Assembly: GCA_003480425.1 (NCBI GenBank)
Contig: QUJA01000011.1
Span: forward strand, 1 to 64,000
Origin: Firmicutes bacterium AM31-12AC
Lineage (GTDB): Bacteria > Bacillota > Clostridia > Lachnospirales > Lachnospiraceae
DNA length: 64,000 nt
Reading direction: 5' to 3'
Of the stretch, positions 37,211-46,101 are shown one piece after another. How positions within the stretch are numbered: the stretch's first letter is position 1; each line of letters begins with the position of its first letter. Under the pieces are notes generated by a model. The model was not told the origin of the DNA, did no database searches, and was given only the letters and a program-made list of their open reading frames with translations. Made by a program: the position numbers and the translations under genes.

Positions 37211-39835
37211 TTAACTTTCATAGTGATAATTTGTGTATACCCATGTACCGGAAGTCCTGTATCTGAACTGATATCCATTACGCCTCGTCTCATACTGAAA
37301 ATCTGTATCATATACATAGGTTACTCCATTGATATCAATTTCTACCCATGCATGATCAACCATTCCACCTCCAGCTCTTGGAACATAACCATATACATAT
37401 CTTGCATTATAGCCCAGTCCCTTTGCTAACTGATAAAAAGTTGCTGCATAAGTACGACAATCTCCTATTTGCTGCTCTAATCCATACAGGGCAAACCACT
37501 GTGGATTTGTATAACCAGTTCCTGGATTATCTCCAAGTGTACGATATTTGATATTGTTAACACACCACATAAAACAACTATACAAATTTCGTCCTGCCTG
37601 ATTATATACATTTTGGATTCCATTATTAATACGCATCTGTTGTGGTGTCATCGTTATATAATAATTACTATTACTTCCTGGTACCATTGCTCCCTTCGGA
37701 ACAATTTTCACTTGAATAGCCTGCAATTTGTTTCCAAGTTTTGTAGTTCCGGCTTCCTGACCATTCTTTGCCCAGCCAAGCCATCCATAATTTGACACAT
37801 GAGTGCGGTAATAGATATCTGCATATTGTGCCAACTCACCCGTCAAACGAATTTGAACCGCTTCTGCCTGATTTTTTCCGTCTCCAGCTATTTCTCCATT
37901 ATTTTTCCAGTCCATCCAGCCAACATTACTTACATGCAAACGATATTCAATTGTTCCATTAAATACATTTTTTCCCGTAGAATCAGATGTACTCATAGTC
38001 AGCTGCTGAATTGCTTTGTTTTCTCCTGTTGTTCCTGCAATCTGCCCATTTGTTTTGGTCGTCTGCCAGCCAGATTTTTCAACATTTGCCGCAAAATTAA
38101 TTTCACCTATATTTTCTGTTGCCAGATAGCTCCTTGCTGTTGTATCTGGTACGTTTGTATCATTTTTTTCATAAAGTTTGATTTCAATAGCCTCTACTCC
38201 CGCATTGTAGCCGACAGTTCCAGCTGTCTCTCCATTTTTCGTCCAGCCAAGCCAGCCAAATCTTGCACTATGAACGCGATAATAGATATCATATTTTTCT
38301 TCCAGTTCACCTGACAAACGAACTTTTATGGCCTCGACTTTTTTGTTTTTCCCTGTTGTTCCGGATGTCTCTCCATCCGCAACTTCATCCTGCCAGCCAA
38401 TATCCTGTACATGTGTCTGATAAATAACAGACCCATTCAGCCCATTTTGTCTTCCCCAGTCAGTAACTTTAATGTTCAGAGCTTCTACACTCAAATTTCT
38501 TCCTGTCGTTCCGGCTGTTTTTCCATCATACACATTTGATTGCCAACCAATATTTTGTACATGGGCTTTATAAAGAATTGCCCCTAAATTATCTTGCGAA
38601 ATATAACTTCTGCTGCTTTGTTCTGGTTTATCTGTTGCATCTTTTGCATATAATTTTACTTCAATTGCCTGTGCTCCCAAGTTAAGTCCTATAGTACCTG
38701 CCTGTTCACCATTTTTGGCCCAGCCTAACCAACCATACTCTGCTGAATGAACACGATAATAGATATCATATGCTTGTGCCAACTCTCCTGTCAGGCTTAT
38801 TTTTAACGCTTCTATTTTCTTATTTCTTCCTGTTGTTCCGGCTGTACCCCAATCAGAAACTGCATTCTGCCAACCAATATCCTGTACATGGGCTTCGTAA
38901 CTAATAGAGCCTGACATATTTTTTCTTCCGGCATTTGTCACTTTTAACTGAAGTGCTTCCAAATTCAGGTTTCTCCCAGTTGTCCCGGCTGTTGCTCCAT
39001 CATAAACTTTATCTTGCCAACCAATGTTTTGTACATGAGTCTTATACATTAACAAACCACGTGTCTCTTCTGACAAAAAGCTGCATTCTGTCTGCGCCGG
39101 CTTGTCCTCTGCAGTTTTATTATATAATTTAATTTCAATTGCCTGTACAGCATATGCATATCCAGCAGTTCCGGCGTCTTCACCATTCTTCGCCCAGCCA
39201 AGCCAACCAACATTTGTAGCATGAACACGATAATATATGTCATACTGTTCTTTTAAATCTCCTGTAAGATTCATTCTAATTGCTTCTATCGGAAGATTCT
39301 TTTCTTCAATACCAGCTGTTTCTCCATCTTTTACTGCGTCCTGCCAGCCAATATTTTGCACATGCGCACTGTACTCAATTCCGCCTGTTACATTTGTTTG
39401 ATTATCTATTTTTATCTGCAGTGCTCTCATTGCACGATTCTGCCCTGTCGTTCCGGCCATTTCTCCATTTTGTTTTTCTTCCTGCCAGAATCCACCATGT
39501 AAATATGCACGATATTTTAATTGAACCTGCTCGCCATTTTCTGCAACAGCCTCTGGTTCTTTCTGTATATCCTGAACAGTTGTTGGTGCTACGTTTTCTT
39601 GTACATCCTCCTGCTCTAATGTTTCCTGTTGTTTTTCCTCTTTAATTGTACTGTCTTCACTACTATTTTCAGAAGCTTGTGACTCACTTTCTCCATTATT
39701 TTCAGTCTGATCAAAAGAACCATTTTCTTGTGTTTGTACAATTTCGTTTTCCTCTGCAAGCACTGTTAATGGGCTTGACATCAACATAATAGAACTGAGT
39801 AGAAGTACTCCCACACTTTTTATATTTTTCTTCAT
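37211..39835 (-). CDS. Secreted ChW-repeat protein with transglutaminase-like domain
   Basis: An 874-aa exported protein with a signal peptide (1-27), an acidic linker to about 104, twelve ChW repeats in four triplets (105-718) and a C-terminal transglutaminase-like domain. The catalytic triad is visible: Cys793 in IGDCRTYAATF, His828 in MVDHAWVEI and Asp843 in YVYDTDF. Such domains act as peptidases or crosslinkers. The N-terminal 720 residues closely match the VanW protein at 11954-14728. It sits between dltA and the lipoprotein with no terminator on either side, so wall remodelling and D-alanylation appear to be co-expressed. Confidence 0.9.
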   Translation of the reverse strand: MKKNIKSVGVLLLSSIMLMSSPLTVLAEENEIVQTQENGSFDQTENNGESESQASENSSEDSTIKEEKQQETLEQEDVQENVAPTTVQDIQKEPEAVAENGEQVQLKYRAYLHGGFWQEEKQNGEMAGTTGQNRAMRALQIKIDNQTNVTGGIEYSAHVQNIGWQDAVKDGETAGIEEKNLPIEAIRMNLTGDLKEQYDIYYRVHATNVGWLGWAKNGEDAGTAGYAYAVQAIEIKLYNKTAEDKPAQTECSFLSEETRGLLMYKTHVQNIGWQDKVYDGATAGTTGRNLNLEALQLKVTNAGRKNMSGSISYEAHVQDIGWQNAVSDWGTAGTTGRNKKIEALKISLTGELAQAYDIYYRVHSAEYGWLGWAKNGEQAGTIGLNLGAQAIEVKLYAKDATDKPEQSSRSYISQDNLGAILYKAHVQNIGWQSNVYDGKTAGTTGRNLSVEALNIKVTDWGRQNGLNGSVIYQTHVQDIGWQDEVADGETSGTTGKNKKVEAIKVRLSGELEEKYDIYYRVHSARFGWLGWTKNGETAGTVGYNAGVEAIEIKLYEKNDTNVPDTTARSYLATENIGEINFAANVEKSGWQTTKTNGQIAGTTGENKAIQQLTMSTSDSTGKNVFNGTIEYRLHVSNVGWMDWKNNGEIAGDGKNQAEAVQIRLTGELAQYADIYYRTHVSNYGWLGWAKNGQEAGTTKLGNKLQAIQVKIVPKGAMVPGSNSNYYITMTPQQMRINNGIQNVYNQAGRNLYSCFMWCVNNIKYRTLGDNPGTGYTNPQWFALYGLEQQIGDCRTYAATFYQLAKGLGYNARYVYGYVPRAGGGMVDHAWVEIDINGVTYVYDTDFQYETRRNGYQFRYRTSGTWVYTNYHYES
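37682..39523 (-). repeat. Twelve ChW repeats in four triplets (transglutaminase-like protein)
   Basis: The repeats match those of the VanW protein one for one in order. The last triplet begins with a divergent unit (INFAANVEKSGWQ), as it does in the VanW protein. Confidence 0.85.
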
Positions 39836-39874
39836 GTATTTTCCTCTTTCCTCTTAGACACCATTCGCTTTATG

Positions 39875-41410
39875 CTATACTAATTCTTTCAGTTTTGCCC
39901 TGTCTATTTTTCCATTCGCATTATGTGGCATTACTTTCATATATACAACTTTTCCAGGAATCATATAATGAGGAACTCTGGTTGCCAATGTGTCTGTAAT
40001 TTTTTTTGTTTCCATTTCTATCCCATCATAAAAGAATACTATTTTTTTCCTTTTCGTATTATACATACATGCACAATCACGAATTCCTTCTATTGCATTC
40101 CCGGCAGATTCAATCTCACCTAACTCAATGCGGTATCCCATATGTTTAATTTGAAAGTCTTTTCTGGAAATATAAATCAGGTTACCGGTTTCATCATATC
40201 GGACTAAATCTCCAGTATGATATATGCGTTCTGGATAACGTTGATGTAACGGATTCTGCACAAATGCCAACTTTGTTCTTTCTGGATTATTATAGTATCC
40301 TAATGCCAGACAAGAGCCTCTCATGCATAATTCTCCAACTTCACCATACTCAACTTCTTTACCTTCTTCGCTCAAAAGAAGTGCCTGCGAATTAGCTATT
40401 GGAACACCTATTGGTAATGGCTGTCCCTCTGGCTCATTCCCTTTTCTTATATATGCCGTACACACAAACGTTTCTGTTGGTCCATACAGGTTTGCATACA
40501 CAGCGTCTGGCAAATATTTGACCCAATAATCTAATTGTTTTCTTTGTAATACCTCTCCTGCAAACATAATTTGTTTTAAATATTGAGGAACTACTACATC
40601 AAATGTCTGAAGATTTGCAACAATCGCCATTGCGGATGGAACCCATAAAAATGTAGATATCCTTTTTTCATTCATATATTCAATTAATCGGACGGGGAAT
40701 CCAAAAAAACTTTGTGGTATAATAACCATTTTAGCGCCAAAATAAATTGCCCCATAAATATCATGTATTGATACATCAAAATAAAATGGTGCTTGATTTC
40801 CAAAAACTGATGTACTATCAATTTCAAAGTTCTGCTCTAACCATTGCATATAATTTATTACAACTCTATGATTAAGTAAAACCCCCTTTGGCACACCTGT
40901 CGAACCACTTGTAAATAACACATATAACGGATCTAGTTCTGTCATATCCATCCTTATACTTCCAAGCATATCTTTATCGATTTCCTGTTCTGATATATCT
41001 TCCCAAAGAACAATCTGACTATTTTTAGCAAAGCTTTCTGCAAGTTCTTTATGTTCTTTATCCGTAACAATAATTTTCGGCAAAAGTACATCCATGATAA
41101 TTTGTATGCGTTCAATTGGCATTTTCACATCCAACGGACAGTAAAAATTGCCACTATATAAAACACCAAAAAAAGACACGATAGCTTTTACTGACTTATC
41201 CATAAATACAGCAATAGGCTCTCTATGTCTTCCAAGTTTCATTGCCAGCGACGTACCAATTCTTTGTGCTGTTTCTTCTACCTGCTTAAATGTCATGCTG
41301 ACATTTTTATCTTCATACACTTCTTTATCTGGAAAATATATTGCAGAATTTTCTAAATACTCTAATACGTTACTTGCATTTTTCTTATTTTCAAATCCAA
41401 CTACTTCCAC
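39875..41410 (-). CDS. dltA: D-alanine--carrier protein ligase (DltA-like)
   Basis: An adenylating enzyme of 511 aa that activates D-alanine and loads it on DltC. Motifs in order: A3 LFTSGSTGVPKG, A5 NLYGPTETFVCTA, A7 YHTGDLVRYD, A8 RKDFQIKHMGYRIELGEIE and A10 NGKIDRAK. The GTG at 41410 is the likely start, since GGAGG lies ten bases before it and the length matches DltA. A longer frame from 41548 would run through the promoter and the G-tract. First gene of the operon dltA, transglutaminase-like, lipoprotein, dltB, DltD-like, dltC. Exact substrate inferred from the operon. Confidence 0.88.
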   Translation of the reverse strand: MEVVGFENKKNASNVLEYLENSAIYFPDKEVYEDKNVSMTFKQVEETAQRIGTSLAMKLGRHREPIAVFMDKSVKAIVSFFGVLYSGNFYCPLDVKMPIERIQIIMDVLLPKIIVTDKEHKELAESFAKNSQIVLWEDISEQEIDKDMLGSIRMDMTELDPLYVLFTSGSTGVPKGVLLNHRVVINYMQWLEQNFEIDSTSVFGNQAPFYFDVSIHDIYGAIYFGAKMVIIPQSFFGFPVRLIEYMNEKRISTFLWVPSAMAIVANLQTFDVVVPQYLKQIMFAGEVLQRKQLDYWVKYLPDAVYANLYGPTETFVCTAYIRKGNEPEGQPLPIGVPIANSQALLLSEEGKEVEYGEVGELCMRGSCLALGYYNNPERTKLAFVQNPLHQRYPERIYHTGDLVRYDETGNLIYISRKDFQIKHMGYRIELGEIESAGNAIEGIRDCACMYNTKRKKIVFFYDGIEMETKKITDTLATRVPHYMIPGKVVYMKVMPHNANGKIDRAKLKELV

Positions 41411-41467
41411 TGAAGTTTTTCCTCCCTCTTGTAATTTCTTGTATATAAATACAAATATACACATATC

Positions 41468-41499
41468 ATTATACCCCCCCCCCGGCATTTTTTTGTCAA
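41468..41499 (-). promoter_or_regulatory. dlt-operon promoter with a ten-G tract in the spacer
   Basis: On the minus strand a perfect -35 TTGACA (41494-41499) and a perfect -10 TATAAT (41468-41473) are separated by 20 bp. Ten of these are an unbroken G run (41474-41483, seen as C on the plus strand) that touches the -10. The present spacing is 3 bp too long for good sigma-A binding; seven G would give 17 bp. This is the layout of slipped-strand phase-variable promoters known from Neisseria. Confidence 0.85.
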
Positions 41500-41624
41500 T
41501 CCCTTCTACATTAGAATTTACACCAGAAAATTTTCCTTCTGAAAACAAAATTTAGAATTTTATTGTAAGTTCATTAAAATCTAAGTAGGTTTACTAAATA
41601 AATTATTATGTACCTGCTATTTCA

Positions 41625-41633
41625 TGTTATAAT
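41625..41633 (+). promoter_or_regulatory. Extended -10 promoter of the flippase gene
   Basis: TGTTATAAT forms a consensus extended -10 about 37 bp before the flippase start. No -35 match is seen at 17 bp, which extended -10 promoters do not need. Confidence 0.55.
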
Positions 41634-41669
41634 AAGATTCACTTATTTAATAAAGAACAGGGGTAAATT

Positions 41670-42929
41670 ATGTTTAAGAAATTTTGGTTGATAAAAGAAG
41701 ATGACATTGGAAAACAAAGTGTATTTTGGAACATGATGTCCAGCGGTTTGAACTCTATTGTATCAATGCTATTACTCTGGGTCGTAACTTTGCTGAATGG
41801 TGTATCCGATGCTGGGATATTTTCTTTGGGATTTTCTACTTCACAGATGATGTTGACAATTGGTAATTATGGAATGCGAAACTATCAGGCAACTGATGTA
41901 ACAAATAAATATTCCATAAAAGTTTATGAAGCTTCCCGAATCATAACAAATATCATTATGATGATATCTGTATTAGGCTTTGTATGGTATGAGGGTTATT
42001 ATTTCGAGAAGGCACTGATTACTATTCTGCTGTGTTTACTTAAAGTTACAGATGCATTTGATGATGTTTATGGTGGATATTATCAGGTAAAAGGTCGACT
42101 GGATATTTCCGGAAAAATCATGAGTATTCGAATTGGCGCATATGTTCTTGGGTTTATACTTACCCTTATTTTTACACACAGCCTGATTTTAAGTTGTTTG
42201 ATTTCCATTATAATTTCAAGTATCATATTAATTGTACTTATTCATTCAACGAAAATTATTATTCCTTTAGAAAAGCCTTCTTTTCAATGGAATAAAATTT
42301 GGAATTTGTTAACAGAATGTTTCCCATTGTGTATTAGTGCTTTTTTACTTATTTACATGGGTAATGCACCAAAATATGCAATCGATACTTACCTTACTGC
42401 AAAAGATCAAGCTTACTACACTTATCTATTTATGCCTTGCTTTGTGACCAATTTATTTGTAGGTTTTGCTTTGCAGCCTTTATTAGTTCGTTTATCTAAA
42501 TCCTGGGTTCATAAAGAATATCGCAAATTTATAAAATTATGTGGTTTGATTTTTGCTGGAGCGTTGTTCATCTCTGCATTGATTATCATTGCCGGAGCAA
42601 TCCTTGGATGTCCAATATTATCCATTGTATTTGCTGTCTCCTTATCATCCTATACGCAAGTATTGGTGGTATTATTGATTGGCGGTGCTTTCTTTGCTTT
42701 TGCAGTTATTGAACAAGTTATATTGACTGTGATGCGCAGACAAGTATATTTATTAGTCGGATTCGGAATTGCCAGTGCTATCGCAATGCTTATCTCCGGA
42801 ATTCTCGTTAAGAAATTCGCCTTATTAGGCGCTGCTTATGCATATACCATTTCTGCCGGAGCACTATTTCTTGTATTAGCATTTATGATTTTTATATTTT
42901 TATATCTTGAAAAAAAGAAAAACAAATAA
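41670..42929 (+). CDS. Wzx-type polysaccharide flippase/exporter
   Basis: A 419-aa integral membrane protein with about twelve hydrophobic segments, of the MOP superfamily (lipid-linked oligosaccharide flippases). The N-terminus KQSVFWNMMSSGLNSIVSMLL is typical. It would flip a lipid-linked sugar unit across the membrane. It stands alone on the plus strand between dltA and the glucosaminidase gene, with an AGGGG ribosome site and a shared terminator at its end. No Wzy polymerase is seen in the window, so the polymer it serves is unknown. Confidence 0.8.
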   Translation: MFKKFWLIKEDDIGKQSVFWNMMSSGLNSIVSMLLLWVVTLLNGVSDAGIFSLGFSTSQMMLTIGNYGMRNYQATDVTNKYSIKVYEASRIITNIIMMISVLGFVWYEGYYFEKALITILLCLLKVTDAFDDVYGGYYQVKGRLDISGKIMSIRIGAYVLGFILTLIFTHSLILSCLISIIISSIILIVLIHSTKIIIPLEKPSFQWNKIWNLLTECFPLCISAFLLIYMGNAPKYAIDTYLTAKDQAYYTYLFMPCFVTNLFVGFALQPLLVRLSKSWVHKEYRKFIKLCGLIFAGALFISALIIIAGAILGCPILSIVFAVSLSSYTQVLVVLLIGGAFFAFAVIEQVILTVMRRQVYLLVGFGIASAIAMLISGILVKKFALLGAAYAYTISAGALFLVLAFMIFIFLYLEKKKNK

Positions 42930-42974
42930 AAAATATAGCATATGTTTCTTTGTCGAACATATGCTATATTTTTT
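42928..42974. terminator. Bidirectional terminator between flippase and glucosaminidase genes
   Basis: A 19-bp perfect stem (42928-42946 and 42956-42974) with a 9-base loop has A-tracts and T-tracts on both sides, so it works in both directions. It overlaps both stop codons. Confidence 0.9.
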
Positions 42975-45900
42975 ATTTTTTATAAAACGCTTTTCCGATA
43001 TCTTCCGGTGCTTTTCCACCTTTTTCTACTAATTGAATACGAATTGCTTCCATTTGACGTGCATATCCTTCACTTCCTGCTTTTTCTCCATTTTTTGCCC
43101 AACCGAGCCAGCCAAACTCACTGGAATGAACTTGATAATACACATCATATTTTTCAGCCATTTCTCCCGTAAGCTCAATACAGATTGCTTCCATCTCTTT
43201 ATTTCTACCTACAGTTCCACTAACAGTACCATTTGACACGTAGCTTTGCCAACCGATATCCTGAATATGACTCTTATACTTAATTCCACCCGAATATTCC
43301 GGATATTTCAAATCTATCTGGATTGCTTCTACTTGTTTATTTTGCCCTGTTGTTCCTGCCAATTCTCCATTCTTAACTGCTGCCTGCCATCCTATATTTT
43401 CTACATGTGTGCTATATTCTACTATTGTATTTTTCTTTTTAAATGAACTTTGTCCATTTTCTATAGTAGGAGTTCCTTTTGGTACAATTAAAATTTGAAT
43501 TGCCTCTATCTTAAGAGCATAATTCATCGTTCCGGCAGTCTCTCCATTTTTTGCCCAACCGAGCCACCCCAAATCCTGCACATGTACCCGATAATATATA
43601 TCGTAATTATTTTTCTGATTTCCGGTAAGCGTCATTTCAATTGCTTCCATACGACGATTTTGTCCGGTTGTTCCTGTTATCTCTCCATCCTTATGATAAT
43701 CCTGCCATCCGATATTCTCTAAATACGAACGATATTTCACTCCCAATAAATTAGATTTTACATTCAAAATCATGGCTTCTATTTTTTTGTTCTGTCCGGT
43801 TGTTCCCGCTATCTTACTTCCCAGAACCTCGTTCTGCCATCCGACATCCTGTACATGTGCAGAATATCCAATTTTGACTGTATTAATCTGATATGGAGTC
43901 TCTGTTCCACCTGGTGCTGCTGTTCCTTTTGGCAATAATGCAATCTGAACCGCCTGCAATGCATAATTATATCCTTGTGTTCCGGCTAATTCTCCATTTT
44001 TAGCCCAATCCATCCAGCCAATATTCGTCACATGCACCCTATAGTAAAGATCATAATTTGATGCAGCATCGCCTGTCAGTTTTAATTTAATTGCCTCTAG
44101 ATTTTTTGCTTGTCCAACAGTTCCTCCTACCTCTCCATTAGACACGCTATCCATCCAACCAATATCCTGTGCATGCACCTGGTATTCAACCCCTAAATTT
44201 GCAACACCCGAAATATTTATTTTCATTGCCTCCATTGGAAGATTTTTCCCTGTGGTTCCCATCATCTGTCCATTTTTAGCGCAATCCATCCAACCAATCT
44301 CACGTACATGTGCACTGTATTCTATTGCTCCTGCCAGTTCCGTTGGTACCGCTATTGCTCCACTACCTAATGAATTATCTGGTTTATTTTCATTTCCACC
44401 TGATTCTCCTGAGCCACCTGAATTTCCGGAACCTGTTAAGACATTCTTCACGTACCCCGAACTAACATATGCATACATACTAGAAAAATCATAATTTCCT
44501 GCATCCGAAACAGTGGTACGATTTGTTGTTAACGCAGCATCACTTTGTACTTTATAAAAATTGCCTTGGCTTGAATCTAAAATAATAAATGCCTGATTTG
44601 AATAATTTTTTGTTGTGTGAATTACAGTAGATGAGCCATTCGCCTCTGTCCGAACATTTAAATCTGTATGTTCATTTCCTATCACGTCTTTTATCCCTAT
44701 GGTATAACGATTACTGTCTTTATTCCCATATATTTTATCAATCATCCAGGCAACATTGGCATTCTTTTCTCCCCAGTATGGATCTGACGCATATCTTACA
44801 TTCATCCCGCTTCCTTTATTACCGAGATATCCCCCTGAATATACCCAGTTTTTAGGGTTTAGATATCTTTTTGACATATATGTCTCTGTAAATGTTTTAA
44901 TACATGCATCAATACTTTCATATGCGTTTGCACTCTGTCCCGGAGCTGCATCCACAGCATTTAAGCCAAACAGATTGTTTTTCTCCTGTGCAATGCTACT
45001 TTTTCCCCACGCACTTTCATTTGCTGCAATTCCAACTGCAATTAATGCATTTACTCCGTATGTGTTTTGATAATTTTTAAACATATCCCCTGTATTACTC
45101 ATTTTATATCCAGCTGCTTTGCTATTTATAATTTCATTTAATTGAGCTGCTGAATATACTGTTTTGCTTCGTAAAGGAAGATATTGATAATAATTATAAT
45201 ATGGTGAAGAACTGTTAATCGAATTTGTTCTTACTCCTGCCTTATAATCATCCAGCATATTTGAAAATCTGTCTCTTGTATAGAAATAATGTCCGTCATA
45301 ACTATAATATTGTACACCTTCTGACAAATACGATGGTGCCGGTCCGTTATCCAATGATGTGATATAATTTCCTTGTGTAATATTTGTCGTAATATTATGT
45401 ATTAACCGACCTGCACTGACAGCATAATAACTGACAGATGATGCACTGTTCACACTTACAACCTGTACATCATTTGCATCAACTAGCCCTGTAACTCCTG
45501 ATAACAAAAATTTCACTTTTCCATTTTCTGTCCCAAGATATGCTGCATCAGCACCATATGCCCCACAAGTATACCCGGCGTTACCGGTTCCAACTTCGGT
45601 GTATGTTGTTACCACTGCTCCTTTTGTATTAAAGTTAACTATCTTTCCATCATTACTCAATAAATCAATCTCAAGCAGTCCCGACTCATCCGGTGCTTCC
45701 GAAACATTACCTTCTTCATCCATACTCGTTATCGTTTCGTCTTCTCGTACTTCAAACTCTGCTGTGTTGGGTTCTCCTGAATTTGTAAATTCACCAGTAA
45801 TATCTTCTGTTTCTTTTGTTGCCTCGTTTTCCGTCTTTTCCAAGCTACTATCCTCAGTTGCTTGGATTGATTCTTGATCAAAGTCAACCGCACCAACATC

Positions 45901-45978
45901 TATTCCACTGGCCATAACAGTTAGTATCAACATACATATGCTCAACATCCAACTTATTCTTCTTTTGTGTTTCATCAA
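42973..45978 (-). CDS. Secreted GH73 glucosaminidase with nine ChW repeats
   Basis: A 1001-aa exported wall hydrolase. It has a signal peptide (1-30), an acidic linker, a domain of unknown type (about 110-240) and a glucosaminidase domain (about 255-425) with catalytic Glu321 in AANESAWGKSSIA. An SH3-like segment (DLNVRTEANGSS, about 440-515), a Gly/Ser linker and nine ChW repeats in three triplets (552-985) follow. It should cut the bond after GlcNAc in peptidoglycan. The C-terminal repeats match those of the GH25 lysozyme, so enzyme and binding module are swapped between paralogues. The start could be the second Met. Confidence 0.92.
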   Translation of the reverse strand: MMKHKRRISWMLSICMLILTVMASGIDVGAVDFDQESIQATEDSSLEKTENEATKETEDITGEFTNSGEPNTAEFEVREDETITSMDEEGNVSEAPDESGLLEIDLLSNDGKIVNFNTKGAVVTTYTEVGTGNAGYTCGAYGADAAYLGTENGKVKFLLSGVTGLVDANDVQVVSVNSASSVSYYAVSAGRLIHNITTNITQGNYITSLDNGPAPSYLSEGVQYYSYDGHYFYTRDRFSNMLDDYKAGVRTNSINSSSPYYNYYQYLPLRSKTVYSAAQLNEIINSKAAGYKMSNTGDMFKNYQNTYGVNALIAVGIAANESAWGKSSIAQEKNNLFGLNAVDAAPGQSANAYESIDACIKTFTETYMSKRYLNPKNWVYSGGYLGNKGSGMNVRYASDPYWGEKNANVAWMIDKIYGNKDSNRYTIGIKDVIGNEHTDLNVRTEANGSSTVIHTTKNYSNQAFIILDSSQGNFYKVQSDAALTTNRTTVSDAGNYDFSSMYAYVSSGYVKNVLTGSGNSGGSGESGGNENKPDNSLGSGAIAVPTELAGAIEYSAHVREIGWMDCAKNGQMMGTTGKNLPMEAMKINISGVANLGVEYQVHAQDIGWMDSVSNGEVGGTVGQAKNLEAIKLKLTGDAASNYDLYYRVHVTNIGWMDWAKNGELAGTQGYNYALQAVQIALLPKGTAAPGGTETPYQINTVKIGYSAHVQDVGWQNEVLGSKIAGTTGQNKKIEAMILNVKSNLLGVKYRSYLENIGWQDYHKDGEITGTTGQNRRMEAIEMTLTGNQKNNYDIYYRVHVQDLGWLGWAKNGETAGTMNYALKIEAIQILIVPKGTPTIENGQSSFKKKNTIVEYSTHVENIGWQAAVKNGELAGTTGQNKQVEAIQIDLKYPEYSGGIKYKSHIQDIGWQSYVSNGTVSGTVGRNKEMEAICIELTGEMAEKYDVYYQVHSSEFGWLGWAKNGEKAGSEGYARQMEAIRIQLVEKGGKAPEDIGKAFYKK
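43024..44325 (-). repeat. Nine ChW repeats in three triplets (glucosaminidase)
   Basis: Three triplets of about 145 codons, each ending with a YYRVH- or YYQVH-type repeat with GWLGWAKNG or GWMDWAKNG. Confidence 0.85.
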
Positions 45979-46062
45979 CTTCCTCCTCCCACTTTCCTAC
46001 AATATTTATTCTAATTCCCATCTTAACATAATTCAACTTTTTCGTCATCTGTAAAGATAGCA

Positions 46063-46096
46063 AAAAGAACAGTTTCATCATCGAAACTGTTCTTTT
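46063..46096 (-). terminator. Terminator of the LTA-synthase-like gene
   Basis: A 14-bp perfect stem (46063-46076 and 46083-46096, core GAACAGTTTC) with a six-base loop and a T-run on the minus strand lies directly after the stop codon. Confidence 0.85.
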
Positions 46097-46101
46097 AAAT
46101 G

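Noticed and set aside
41411..41548. Longer DltA starting at 41548
   Set aside because: This frame would translate through the promoter and the G-tract, has no ribosome site and adds residues not seen in DltA.
45884..46081. Small gene between the glucosaminidase and LTA-synthase-like genes
   Set aside because: It overlaps the terminator and the signal-peptide region of the glucosaminidase in another frame and has no recognisable protein features.
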